Positions 14,400-22,450 of a stretch of 38,279 bases of DNA are shown here, piece after piece. Origin of the DNA: an uncultured Hyphomicrobiales bacterium. Lineage in GTDB: Bacteria > Pseudomonadota > Alphaproteobacteria > Rhizobiales > Xanthobacteraceae. Each line of letters starts with the position of its first letter. Position 1 is the first letter of the stretch. A program made the position numbers and the translations under genes. The notes under the pieces are model-generated. The model saw only the letters and a program-made list of their open reading frames with translations. It did no database searches and was not told where the DNA came from. The stretch lies in contig CAIMEA010000162.1 of the NCBI GenBank assembly GCA_903839845.1, positions 1 to 38,279 of the forward strand, given 5' to 3'.

Positions 14400-14414
14400 A
14401 GCGCGCGCGCAAAT

Positions 14415-15305
14415 TTAAGAATCGTGGCCGAACTTCAAGAAATCGGTCACCAGGTCGTTGAAGCGGTTGGCGCGCTCGTAATAGGCGGCATGTCCCGCGC
14501 CTTTGAACAGATTGGTGCGCCCCTTCGGAAACAGCGTGCCGAGCTCCTCCAGTTCGGGCGACGGAAACAGCGGGTCGTCGCTGCCGCCGACCACCAGCAC
14601 CGGAAATTCGACCGTTGCGGCTTCCTCGGGCGTCACCGGACGCGACTTGAAGCACGGCAGCGTTTCAACCGTCGGCGGCCCGCCGGACAAGGCCATGATC
14701 TCGGCATAGAGAAACGTCAGCGCCGGTTGATCCATATGCATGGTGGCGCCGACCGGCCCGTACGGATGATAGGCGACGGCGAAGCGCTCGAACTCGCCGG
14801 CGCTGCGGATCGGCGGCACTCGGCCGCGCCGCGTCTCGCCGCCGAGTTTCGGCTGGCCCGGCGCAAGGCCGGCCTGGCGCGCTTTCATGCGCGCATAACG
14901 CTGTTCCCAGCCGGCGCTCATCGTCGGCGTCACCATGCCGCCGACGCCGCACACCATGACCAGTTCGTCGATGCGCTCCTTGTGCTCCATCGCATAATGC
15001 AGCGCCGGTGCCGAACCGAGCGATGCGCCGACAATGCTGAACTTGTCGCCGCCGAACACATGGTCGGTCAGACCGCGCAGATCGTTATAGAGCAGATTGC
15101 CGTCGCCGAAATCGTACGGCTCGCCCCGTGAGCGGCCATAGCCGCGCTGGTCGTAGATCAAGCATGAGAAATGATGACGCATATGTGCGATCTGCTGCCA
15201 CCACGACAGATGCATGCCGCTGGCGCCGTGAATGAAAACCACCGGCGGGCCTTCGCCGTGCAATTCATAGTAAAGATCGACACCGTTCATTTTTAGAAAC
15301 GACAT
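14415..15305 (-). CDS. Alpha/beta hydrolase
   Basis: A 296-residue cytoplasmic alpha/beta-fold hydrolase. The oxyanion motif HGASG (about residues 26-30), the nucleophile elbow VGASLGS (S95), the acid on VVGGSDDPLFP and the histidine on GAGHAAYYERA are all present and in order, so it should be active. YDQRGYGRSRGEPYD is the usual strand-4 loop. The family covers esterases, C-C bond hydrolases and haloperoxidase-like enzymes; no substrate can be assigned. I place the start at ATG 15305, preceded by GGGAGCAGCC, even though the frame stays open upstream into the transporter gene's other frame. It lies 83 bases after the DHA2 exporter and is probably the last gene of a three-gene operon. Confidence 0.9.
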   Translation of the reverse strand: MSFLKMNGVDLYYELHGEGPPVVFIHGASGMHLSWWQQIAHMRHHFSCLIYDQRGYGRSRGEPYDFGDGNLLYNDLRGLTDHVFGGDKFSIVGASLGSAPALHYAMEHKERIDELVMVCGVGGMVTPTMSAGWEQRYARMKARQAGLAPGQPKLGGETRRGRVPPIRSAGEFERFAVAYHPYGPVGATMHMDQPALTFLYAEIMALSGGPPTVETLPCFKSRPVTPEEAATVEFPVLVVGGSDDPLFPSPELEELGTLFPKGRTNLFKGAGHAAYYERANRFNDLVTDFLKFGHDS

Positions 15306-15388
15306 GGCTGCTCCCGCTCGCTGGAGGAACGGAGTTGGCAGCAGTCGAGCGACAATGGCAATGGGGTCTGTGGACTGCGCGCTTAAGT

Positions 15389-16891
15389 CTAGATTCGCCG
15401 CAGCGGGTTGGTCAGCGCTAGGAAAAAACCGCCGGTGGTGAACAGCGCCATCAACAGAAACGCCGCGCGAAACGCGTCGGCGATATCGGCTTGAATATCG
15501 GCGAGTTGCCCGACCGACAACGGCGCGCCGGCGACCTTGGCGTGCTCGATCATGGACGCGAACACGGTCGCGGCGGCCGGATTTCTGATCGCCAGCACCG
15601 CGAACAGTAGCGTCGCCACCAGCGCGGTGCCGAAGGCCGCGCCGATCGAGCGCGAGAACTGCACCGACGCCGCCGCTTCGCCTAGGCGCAACTGCCCGGC
15701 CGCGCTTTGCACGCTGACCTGCACGACGCCCATCACAGTGCCCATGAACAGCCCGGTGAGCAAAAGCAGCACCGCGAGCCCGGTGGTGCCGAGGCCGGTC
15801 GCGAAGAATGCCAGCACGATGAAATTGGCGGTGCATAATGTCAGTCCGACTGCCGGAAAAACCGTTGTCAGGCCGGTGGTGTTGACCAGCCGCCCGGTGA
15901 CCAGCGAGCCGGTGCCGATGCCGATGGTCAGCGGCACCAGCAAAAGCCCCGTGGTTGACGGCGTGAAACCGCGCACCACTTCGAGATAGACCGGCAAAAC
16001 CGTAATCAGCGACACCAGAGCCGCGCCGTGACAGGCGGCGAGCGCGTCCGAGCGCCAAATCGCCGGCAGGCGCAACAGCGCCAACGGAATGAGCGGCGAT
16101 GCCGCGCGGTTCTCCTGCCGCACCAGAAGCACTAGCGCGACGATGCCGATGACAAGCAGCACGCCGCCGAGCGGCAGACTGGCCAGTTCGGCATGCTGCA
16201 CCTGTTCGAGCGCCAGCAGCGTGGTGGCGACGAACAATGTAAAGAAAAACAAGCCGCCCGGATCGGCGCGCCACGGCAGACGCTCCGCCGTCGAATTGGG
16301 CAACCGTCGCGTCAGCGCCATCGCGCCAAGGCCGATCGGCACATTGACCAGGAATATCGACTGCCAGCCGAAGTGCTCGGTGAGAAAGCCGCCGGCGACA
16401 GGACCGAACGTATTGGCGCAGACCGCGACCGCCGCGAGATAGCCTTGATAGCGCGCGCGCTCGCGCGGCGGAATCGTTTCGCCGACCAAAGCCTGCGACA
16501 AGGTCATCAGGCCGCCGCCGCCCAGGCCTTGCAGAATGCGCGCCAGCGCCAGCAGTTCGATGGTCGGCGCCATCGCGCACAGCAACGAGGCGACCATGAA
16601 GACGCCGAGCGCGCTGAACATCACCCTGCGGCGGCCGAACGAGTCGCCGAGGCGGCCGTAGATCGGCGCGGCGACGGTCGCCGCGATCAGATAGGAGACG
16701 ACGATCCACGACGCGCGCTCGACCTCGCCGGTCGCCGCGGCGATCGCCGGCAACGCGGTGGCGACGATGGTCTGATCGACCACCGCCAGGAACATCGGCA
16801 GCATGATCGACGGAAAGATGGTGAGAAAAGCCGGTGGCTTCGGCCCGGCGGAGACCGCCGGCTGTTGTTGCTGATCGGTCTCGTGCGGCAA
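15389..16891 (-). CDS. MFS drug exporter, DHA2 (EmrB/QacA) family
   Basis: A 500-residue inner-membrane proton antiporter with about 14 hydrophobic segments, as expected for the DHA2 branch. Landmarks are LPMFLAVVDQTIVATALPAIA in helix 1, motif A YGRLGDSFGRRRVM between helices 2 and 3, ARILQGLGGGGLMTLSQALV in helix 4 and a motif-C-like GPVAGGFLTEHFGWQSIFLVNVPIG. It exports drugs or metabolites; no substrate can be given. I use TTG 16891 as the start: AGGA lies eight bases before it and no ATG is suitably placed. It begins 18 bases after the universal stress protein gene, so the two share an mRNA. No EmrA-type membrane fusion partner is adjacent. Confidence 0.9.
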   Translation of the reverse strand: MPHETDQQQQPAVSAGPKPPAFLTIFPSIMLPMFLAVVDQTIVATALPAIAAATGEVERASWIVVSYLIAATVAAPIYGRLGDSFGRRRVMFSALGVFMVASLLCAMAPTIELLALARILQGLGGGGLMTLSQALVGETIPPRERARYQGYLAAVAVCANTFGPVAGGFLTEHFGWQSIFLVNVPIGLGAMALTRRLPNSTAERLPWRADPGGLFFFTLFVATTLLALEQVQHAELASLPLGGVLLVIGIVALVLLVRQENRAASPLIPLALLRLPAIWRSDALAACHGAALVSLITVLPVYLEVVRGFTPSTTGLLLVPLTIGIGTGSLVTGRLVNTTGLTTVFPAVGLTLCTANFIVLAFFATGLGTTGLAVLLLLTGLFMGTVMGVVQVSVQSAAGQLRLGEAAASVQFSRSIGAAFGTALVATLLFAVLAIRNPAAATVFASMIEHAKVAGAPLSVGQLADIQADIADAFRAAFLLMALFTTGGFFLALTNPLRRI

Positions 16892-16909
16892 AGAAGCGTA
16901 TCCTGAGTT

Positions 16910-17752
16910 CTAGTGCGCCATCAGGACCGGCACGGCCGCGTTGGCAAGAATATGGCGGGTGGCGCCGCCGAAGATCATCTGCCGTAAACGGCTCTGCGTA
17001 TAGGCGCTCTTGACCACGAGGTCGCAACCGAGCGTCGCGGCCTGTTCAAGCGTAATCTCGCCGATCGCCTCGGCCGAGTTGCGCTCGGCAGTCCTCAGCG
17101 TCAACGCTTCGGCCTTGACCCCGTTCCGGCGCAGATGCAGCGCCGCTTCCTCCGCCGTCGGCCCGGCGGTCGTGCCGCCTTCGACCATCAGTACGGTGAC
17201 CTTGTCGGCCTGGCGCAGCAGCGGCAAAGCAAAGGCGTTGGTATGGGCCTGTTCGGTGCTGCGGTTCCAGGCGACCAGGACGTTGCGGCCGATGACTTTC
17301 GGCACCGCCTTCGGCACGATCAGCACCGGACGGCCGGCGTCGAACAGAGCCGATTCAAGCGGCGGCATGCGCGGGTTTTCCGGCGCCGGCCCGGGACGGC
17401 CGAGCACGATCAGATCGAACACCCGGCCATAGCTGCCGATATAGGCGTCCTCGGCGGCGTCCGCGCGCGGCCAGCCGTAGGAAAAGGTCGCCGGCGCCTG
17501 CCCGCCCGGCGGCACCTTGTGCGCCTGCATGAAAGCTTCGAATGCCGCCTTGGCGTCCTTGGCGGTGTCCGGCTCGAAGGCGCCGGATATCGCCAGGCTG
17601 GAGACCGGCTCGACCGTGACATAGGTGCCGGGTGACGGACGGACCGCGAAGCCTTCGATGTAGCTGTCGAAAGCCATGGCTATCAGGCGCGCCGCTTCCA
17701 GTACCGCCGGCATGGCGTCGTGGTCCTCGGTCGGGATCAGAATGGTTTTCAT
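16910..17752 (-). CDS. Universal stress protein, two-domain type
   Basis: A 280-residue cytoplasmic protein made of two UspA-like halves. The N-terminal half begins MKTILIPTEDHDAMPAVLEAARL and is diverged. The C-terminal half has NVLVAWNRSTEQAHTNAFALPLL and ends with the ATP-binding signature FGGATRHILANAAVPVLMAH, a G-2x-G/T pattern followed by PVLM. Such proteins help cells survive starvation, oxidants or anaerobiosis, some by binding ATP. It is the first gene of a probable operon with a DHA2 exporter and an alpha/beta hydrolase. Its start ATG 17752 has only a modest upstream GGGCGG. The divergent promoter region 17753-18034 is shared with the response regulator. Confidence 0.9.
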   Translation of the reverse strand: MKTILIPTEDHDAMPAVLEAARLIAMAFDSYIEGFAVRPSPGTYVTVEPVSSLAISGAFEPDTAKDAKAAFEAFMQAHKVPPGGQAPATFSYGWPRADAAEDAYIGSYGRVFDLIVLGRPGPAPENPRMPPLESALFDAGRPVLIVPKAVPKVIGRNVLVAWNRSTEQAHTNAFALPLLRQADKVTVLMVEGGTTAGPTAEEAALHLRRNGVKAEALTLRTAERNSAEAIGEITLEQAATLGCDLVVKSAYTQSRLRQMIFGGATRHILANAAVPVLMAH

Positions 17753-17957
17753 GGCAAAACCGCCCGTTGCTGCGCAAGCCTGGGACAGGCCCTATCGGAT
17801 GACCGGACCGGCCCGGCCCGGCCGCCCAAGCTTAAATGCCGTCGCGGCAATAACCAGCGTTTATTGCGGATGCGTGCCGGCATCCAGTGTGCCGAAAAAG
17901 CCGCCAAAACCGGCCGATCCCGGTCCAGTGCGCCGGTCCATGGCGCCGGCGCGACCC

Positions 17958-17973
17958 TAAACCGTCCGTTAAC
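17958..17973. promoter_or_regulatory. CtrA-like box upstream of the response-regulator operon
   Basis: TAAA-CCGTCCG-TTAAC at 17958-17973, one mismatch from the TTAA-N7-TTAA pattern bound by the cell-cycle regulator CtrA. It lies 63-77 bases before the start codon at 18035, a typical promoter distance. Binding is not shown. Confidence 0.45.
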
Positions 17974-18034
17974 ACCGCCCCGGTAGCCTGCAACCGAACT
18001 GGTATCGGGCGGGACGCCCGAGGCCCGGGGTGCC

Positions 18035-18580
18035 ATGGTCCGGATCGATTTCAATCGGCTGCGTTTTCTCGTCATCGACGACAACGCCCATATGCGCCGG
18101 ATGCTGCGCACACTTTTGCACGGCTTCGGCGCCCGCGAAGTCTATGAAGCGGAAGACGGCGCGGCGGGCCTGGAAGCCTTCACGCACTACATCCCCGACA
18201 TCATCATCACCGACTGGGCGATGCCGATCTTCGACGGGCTCGAGCTGGCGCAGATGATCCGCCAGCCCGGCGCCAATGCCAATCCTTACGTCGCCATCAT
18301 CATGCTCACCGGCCATTCGGAAAAGAAGCGCGTCACCGCGGCGCGCGACGCCGGCGTCACCGAATTTCTCGCCAAGCCGATCTCGGCCAAGGGGCTGTAT
18401 CAGCGCATCGTCAACGTGGTCGCCAATCCGCGGCCGTTCATCAAGACCAAGACCTATTTCGGTCCCGACCGCCGCCGCAATGTGAACGCGGCCTATGTCG
18501 GGCCCGAGCGCCGCAAAGGCGGCAAGGCCGACACGATCCGACAATCCGCATTGCTCGAAAAAGTCCGCGCTCCCGGCTGA
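18035..18580 (+). CDS. Single-domain response regulator with basic C-terminal tail
   Basis: A 181-residue CheY-like receiver. The acidic pair D15/D16, phospho-acceptor D60 (DIIITDWAMP), T92 (IIMLTGHS) and K114 (FLAKPIS) are intact, so it should accept phosphate. About 50 residues follow the receiver; they hold two similar motifs, YFGPDRRR and YVGPERRK, found in alphaproteobacterial stand-alone receivers. No DNA-binding or enzymatic output domain is present, so the output is by protein contact. The next gene, 17 bases on, encodes an Hpt-type phosphotransfer protein, which suggests a phosphorelay. A CtrA-like box precedes the gene. The histidine kinase is not in the window. Confidence 0.92.
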   Translation: MVRIDFNRLRFLVIDDNAHMRRMLRTLLHGFGAREVYEAEDGAAGLEAFTHYIPDIIITDWAMPIFDGLELAQMIRQPGANANPYVAIIMLTGHSEKKRVTAARDAGVTEFLAKPISAKGLYQRIVNVVANPRPFIKTKTYFGPDRRRNVNAAYVGPERRKGGKADTIRQSALLEKVRAPG

Positions 18581-18597
18581 CAAAGGCAGTCTGAACC

Positions 18598-19176
18598 ATG
18601 GCTCCGCACAAGAACACGGCCGCGATCGCCACCTACGGCGATCATGAGGTCATCAAACCGGAAAACAAACTGCGCAAGTATGTTTCCGACACGCCGTTCG
18701 TGCCGGGCGAGGACGATCCGGTCGCGCGCGCCGAAATGGCGCTGGCCGCGCTGTCGGGCGAATTCGGCGCGATGATGGACGACGAATGCGCACGCCTCGA
18801 CAAGGAACGCCAAGCCGTCATGGCCAATGGATTCACCAAGGCCAACAAGGAAGGCCTGTTCCACGCCGCGCACGACATCAAGGGTCAGGCCGCGACGTTT
18901 GGTTATCCCGCCGTGGCTGCGGCGGCCGACAGCCTGTGCCGGCTAATCGAATACACGCCGGATTCGAGCCGCATCCCGGCAAAACTGGTGGACCAGCATG
19001 TCGATGCGGTGCGCGCTATTTATCGCGAATATTCGCGATCCGACGCGCAGGATCTCGCCTCGATGCTGACCACTCGCCTGCGCGAAGTGACCGACGAATT
19101 CCTGATTCACGAGAACCGCAACCGGCCGGATATTCTCGAGCAGATCACCGGCGCGCCGTCGGTTATTCCGGAATAG
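18598..19176 (+). CDS. Hpt domain histidine phosphotransfer protein
   Basis: A 192-residue cytoplasmic phosphotransfer protein. HAAHDIKGQAATFGYPAVAAAAD (start of motif at residue 89) contains the Hpt signature HxxKG with H92 as phospho-acceptor, set in a predicted helical bundle from about residue 40 to 165. The first 40 residues are probably disordered. It should move phosphate between a hybrid kinase and the receiver encoded immediately upstream. The length is larger than a bare Hpt domain (about 110 residues), the extra being an N-terminal tail and a C-terminal helix. The gene ends next to a cluster of palindromes that probably ends its transcript. No catalytic kinase domain is present. 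Confidence 0.85.
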   Translation: MAPHKNTAAIATYGDHEVIKPENKLRKYVSDTPFVPGEDDPVARAEMALAALSGEFGAMMDDECARLDKERQAVMANGFTKANKEGLFHAAHDIKGQAATFGYPAVAAAADSLCRLIEYTPDSSRIPAKLVDQHVDAVRAIYREYSRSDAQDLASMLTTRLREVTDEFLIHENRNRPDILEQITGAPSVIPE

Positions 19177-19184
19177 TCTCGACC

Positions 19185-19323
19185 TCATGGTGAGGGGCAC
19201 AGCGAAGCTGTGCGTCTCGAACCATGAAAGCCCGTCCACCAATCTCGGGTAAACCCGAGATTGGAATATTAAATGCGCAAGTCGGCCATGGCCGACTTGC
19301 GATGACGCGGTCCCGCGGACCGC
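19185..19323. repeat. Cluster of four palindromes between convergent genes
   Basis: In 140 bases there are: TCATGGT (19185-19191) with ACCATGA (19221-19227), enclosing GCACAGC-GAA-GCTGTGC (19197-19213); CCAATCTCGGGT-AA-ACCCGAGATTGG (19239-19264); a perfect 26-base palindrome centred on CCATGG at 19276-19301 (arms CGCAAGTCGGCC and its complement); and GCGGTCC-CGC-GGACCGC (19307-19323). The region lies between the convergent Hpt and DUF2336 genes and probably acts as a terminator from both sides. It looks like a composite of Rhizobiales intergenic repeats. Confidence 0.8.
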
Positions 19324-19344
19324 TCCTCAGGACGAGGCCGTAAA

Positions 19345-20535
19345 CTACGCCACCATCCTTGCGTCTTCGATCCGCGCCATGAACGGCGCGGTCTGATCGT
19401 TGGCAACCAGATCGTCGCAGAACATGCGGGCTTCCTCGCGCGCGGCTTCCACCGCGAAGCGCCGCAGCAGCGCCAGCAAGGACGCCATTTCCGGATTGCG
19501 TTCGGCCTCGCAGGCCGCCAACACACGTTCGACCATGCGACGCTTGAGACGCGACACGCCGCCCTGCTCGCCGACCAGAACGCCGTCGCGCAAGCCTGCG
19601 ATCGCTTCGCGGAAAGCGGGATAGGCCGCGGGCGGCAATCCGGCCTTGCCGAAAAGCGCGCGGAAGCCGGAAATATTCTTGTCGTGGATATAGCCGGTGA
19701 CGCGGTCGAGCGGCATGCCGGACAATTCGGCGAGCGCTTCCTCGAACAGCACGACATTGCCGGACAACAGCGCGCGCAAAATCATGCCGGCGGTGAGTTG
19801 GCCGCTGGTGCGCAGATGCCGCATCAGTTCGCCGATTTCCTCGTAAGGCGTCTCGGCGGCCAGCGCCAAAGTGGCCTTTTCGCAGGCCTCGCGCGCCGCG
19901 TATTCGGCATGCTCAGAGCCAAGCCAATGCCGCGCACTGACATAGCCGGCGAGCGTCTGCGACAGCTTCGCCAGCAAGGTCTGGCGCGCCGCCATCGGCA
20001 GATCGGCACGGCCGACCAGATTGTCGCGGATCGGCGAGAGGTGTCCGAAACGTTCGACAATGCGGTCGATCGAGAACGGCGCGATATCGGCGTCGGCGTT
20101 TTCCAGAAGCGCGAGACAAGCTTGCGCCGGACCGACTTCGGCAATCGCCGCGGCCAGCGGGCGCGACAGCAATGCGCGCCCGGCAATGGCGACCTGCGCC
20201 TCCGCATCGCCAGTGGCGAACAGATCGACCAGGTCTTCGTCGTTCAATAAAGGCGAGCGCGATAAAATCGGCAGCGCGACATCGGTCTGATCGGCGGCCA
20301 GCGCATGCACCACGATCGGCGGCGCCTTTTGCGCCGAGGCGAAAACGTCGGACAGCGCGCCGCGCACCAAGGGAGACGGATCGTCGAGCAACATGATCAT
20401 CGCGCCTTCGGCGGCGGCGAGATCGTCGTCGGATAAATCGGAATGGAGATAGGCGCGCGCCAGGGCGGACGTTGCTTCGGCCCGCTCGCCGGCGGACGCA
20501 TAGCGGATCCATTGCAGAAACTGCCGTACAATCAT
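19345..20535 (-). CDS. DUF2336 domain protein
   Basis: A 396-residue helical-repeat protein of the DUF2336 family, found mainly in alphaproteobacteria; function unknown. The N-terminal part (AYLHSDLSDDDLAAAEGAMIMLLDDPSPLVRGALSD-like text, about residues 18-55) resembles HEAT-type repeats, and the remainder is helical with no catalytic motif or membrane segment. I start it at ATG 20535 (MIVRQFLQWIRYASAGERAE) because that gives the usual family N-terminus; an upstream TTG at 20568 would add an unsupported hydrophobic piece. It is upstream-flanked by a CtrA-like box at 20603-20617. It converges on the receiver/Hpt operon, with which it may share regulation. Confidence 0.85.
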   Translation of the reverse strand: MIVRQFLQWIRYASAGERAEATSALARAYLHSDLSDDDLAAAEGAMIMLLDDPSPLVRGALSDVFASAQKAPPIVVHALAADQTDVALPILSRSPLLNDEDLVDLFATGDAEAQVAIAGRALLSRPLAAAIAEVGPAQACLALLENADADIAPFSIDRIVERFGHLSPIRDNLVGRADLPMAARQTLLAKLSQTLAGYVSARHWLGSEHAEYAAREACEKATLALAAETPYEEIGELMRHLRTSGQLTAGMILRALLSGNVVLFEEALAELSGMPLDRVTGYIHDKNISGFRALFGKAGLPPAAYPAFREAIAGLRDGVLVGEQGGVSRLKRRMVERVLAACEAERNPEMASLLALLRRFAVEAAREEARMFCDDLVANDQTAPFMARIEDARMVA

Positions 20536-20602
20536 GACACAACCAAACGCTACAACAATCGCCGTCAACAGCGGCGAACTCCAAAAGCCTAAGTCAGGAC
20601 GC

Positions 20603-20617
20603 TTAACAAACCGTTCA
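20603..20617. promoter_or_regulatory. CtrA-like box upstream of the DUF2336 gene
   Basis: TTAA-CAAACCG-TTCA at 20603-20617, with one mismatch from TTAA-N7-TTAA. It lies 68-82 bases before the start codon at 20535, similar to the sites before the other two units of this cluster. Confidence 0.4.
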
Positions 20618-20720
20618 CCATAGGTATTGATGAAACATTAACGACGATCGTCCGCGCACGACCTCGTATAAAAATGTTCACGACAGGAAGCAGCGACAGC
20701 GACGTGACGCCTTGCCGCCG

Positions 20721-21809
20721 TTACGCCTTGCCGCTGAAAATGCCGCGCGCGTTGGTGGCGCTGTCGGTGAACAGGTCGAGGCCGCGGCCGTTGCGCGCCG
20801 CGCCCGGTCGCGCGCTCTGTTGATCCGCGCTGGACGGCGTCCACAGGCTGGCGACGGTTTGCGTGACCGGGTCGTCGCCGCGATCGCTGAACATCGCCTG
20901 GAACAAAGGCTTGGCGTCGGCGATGGCTTGCATCTTGCCGCGCGCATCGGCGAGCGCCTGGGTGAGGCCGGCGGTATCCGGCGCGTCGATGGCGCGCGCG
21001 CGTGTCGGCACCTGAACGGGTGAATTGGCGGAGACCGGCATGGCCGACAGCGCCATGGACGGGATGTCGGCCGCGGCCAGCCGGCCCGGCGCCGACATGG
21101 AGGCCGGCGCGCCGGTCGCGGCCGTGGCGGCGGTGGCGGCGGCGGCCGGATCGGCGCTGCGCGGCGTCAAAGCGGCCAGCGCGACGGTGCGAGCATTATC
21201 GAATTTGCCGGTCAACCGGGCGTAGACCTGGCCGACGGTGCGGGCGCTGCCCGAACTGTCGTAGAAAATACTGCGATTGGCGGCGGCGGCCGACGGAAAC
21301 AATTTGGCGGCATTGGCGTCCGGCTGCGAGTCGGCGGCGTTGATCATCTTGCCGGCGCCGGCGGGCCCGAGAAAATGCGCGATGTAAAGCTCGCCCTCGG
21401 TCGGGCGGCGGCCGATCGACCCTGTCAGTTGGAACGCATTGGCGCGCGAGAAGGCGCCGGCCATCATCGCGCTCGCTTGCGGGTCGCTGCGCAGTTTCAT
21501 GATCGCGGCGCGCGCGGTGGGGTCCTCGACGGTGTAGCGGCCGTCGGAGGTCTTGGTGATGGCGTCGGCATATTGGCCGTAGCCGAGAGAAGCGCCCTCC
21601 TGCTTCACCGTGCCGAGCCAGGTCTGGTCGATAAACTGGTAGAGGCCCTTGGCGGTCGAGGTCGATGCCTGGGCCGACGGGTTGAGCCCGGATTCGATCT
21701 TGGCGGTGGTCAGCAGATACTGAAAGCTGATGCCGGTCGACTGCGACGCCTGCTTGATCGCCCCGGTGATTTGGGGTGCCACATTGCTTGAGACGGAATC
21801 GACGGCCAT
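20721..21809 (-). CDS. Lytic transglycosylase domain protein, no signal peptide
   Basis: A 362-residue peptidoglycan lyase candidate. The SLT-type domain is at about residues 12-170: FQYLLTTAKIESGLNPSAQA has the catalytic glutamate (E39), and TAKGLYQFIDQTWL and AHFLGPAGAGK are family landmarks. The remaining residues (about 230-362) are low-complexity Ala/Pro/Ser with no domain I recognise. There is no signal peptide or membrane anchor, so export would need another route, for example the flagellar type III system as for FlgJ-like enzymes; that is inference. The ATG at 21809 has AGAGGGCAACCTT before it; upstream ATGs add a basic tail without support. A CtrA-like box is at 21885-21900, and chemotaxis and receiver genes are in the same window. 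Confidence 0.82.
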   Translation of the reverse strand: MAVDSVSSNVAPQITGAIKQASQSTGISFQYLLTTAKIESGLNPSAQASTSTAKGLYQFIDQTWLGTVKQEGASLGYGQYADAITKTSDGRYTVEDPTARAAIMKLRSDPQASAMMAGAFSRANAFQLTGSIGRRPTEGELYIAHFLGPAGAGKMINAADSQPDANAAKLFPSAAAANRSIFYDSSGSARTVGQVYARLTGKFDNARTVALAALTPRSADPAAAATAATAATGAPASMSAPGRLAAADIPSMALSAMPVSANSPVQVPTRARAIDAPDTAGLTQALADARGKMQAIADAKPLFQAMFSDRGDDPVTQTVASLWTPSSADQQSARPGAARNGRGLDLFTDSATNARGIFSGKA

Positions 21810-21884
21810 AAGGTTGCCCTCTAGTATAGCGCGGCTGCGGCCAACAGGGCGCGAACGGACCCTGTTGACCATGGGTAGATATGG

Positions 21885-21900
21885 TAAATGAACCGTTAAC
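21885..21900. promoter_or_regulatory. CtrA-like box between the transglycosylase and MaoC genes
   Basis: TAAA-TGAACCG-TTAAC at 21885-21900. It lies 76-91 bases before the transglycosylase start (21809, minus) and about 54-69 bases before the MaoC start (21954, plus), so either could be the target. Confidence 0.45.
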
Positions 21901-21953
21901 GGCGGGCGCGTCGGCCCGCTTTATGACCCGCTTAATAGGTTGGAGACTGGCGA

Positions 21954-22436
21954 ATGACGGAAGCGATACAGCGGCACAAGCGCGGCGGCCTTTATTTCGA
22001 GGATATGGAGGTCGGCAAGCTTTACGAGCACCGTTACACCCGTACCGTCACGCAGATGGACAACATGTTGTTTTCCAACATGACGCTCAATCCGCAGCCG
22101 CTGCATATCGACCGACATTTCTGCGAGACCGAGACCGAATGGGGCCAGCCGCTGATGAACTCGCTGTTCACGCTCGGCCTGATGATCGGCATCCAGGTGT
22201 CCGACATGACGGTCGGCACGACCATCGCCAATCTCGGAATGACCGACGTCAAGTTCGGCAATCCGCTGTTCGAGGGCGACACCGTCAACTGCACGACGAC
22301 CGTCGTCAGCAAGCGCGAGTCGCAGTCGCGGCCGAACGCCGGCATCGTTGAATTCCATCACAAGGCGTTCAAGCAGGACGGCAAGCTGGTCGCCGAATGC
22401 CACCGCAACGCCTTCATCACCAAGCGGCCGAAGTAA
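21954..22436 (+). CDS. MaoC-family (hotdog) dehydratase
   Basis: A 160-residue protein of the MaoC/(R)-hydratase hotdog-fold family, which hydrates or dehydrates CoA thioesters. NMTLNPQPLHIDRHFC (about residues 42-57) matches the catalytic hydratase motif with the usual D/N...H pair, here the histidine in LHID. The following NSLFTLGLMIGIQVSD and NLGMTDVKFGNPLFEGDTV fit the hotdog helix and strand. It is a single hotdog, much shorter than the two-domain mesaconyl-CoA hydratase. GGAG upstream of ATG 21954 fits. The next gene, 14 bases on, is a CitE-like lyase; together they could hydrate an unsaturated acyl-CoA and cleave the product, as in methylaspartate, itaconate or ethylmalonyl-CoA pathways. 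Confidence 0.88.
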   Translation: MTEAIQRHKRGGLYFEDMEVGKLYEHRYTRTVTQMDNMLFSNMTLNPQPLHIDRHFCETETEWGQPLMNSLFTLGLMIGIQVSDMTVGTTIANLGMTDVKFGNPLFEGDTVNCTTTVVSKRESQSRPNAGIVEFHHKAFKQDGKLVAECHRNAFITKRPK

Positions 22437-22450
22437 GAAGAAACGACACC

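Noticed and set aside
14415-17027. 870-residue minus frame joining the exporter region and the alpha/beta hydrolase
   Set aside because: The first two thirds are the wrong frame of the exporter gene; only the hydrolase part after 15305 is real, so there is no fusion.
17801-17830. GGCCCGG-type repeats in the USP/receiver gap
   Set aside because: Simple GC-rich sequence with no defined unit or structure that I can support.
20707-20734. 12-base direct repeat ACGCCTTGCCGC around the transglycosylase stop codon
   Set aside because: Only two copies, one inside coding sequence; looks like a small local duplication without function.
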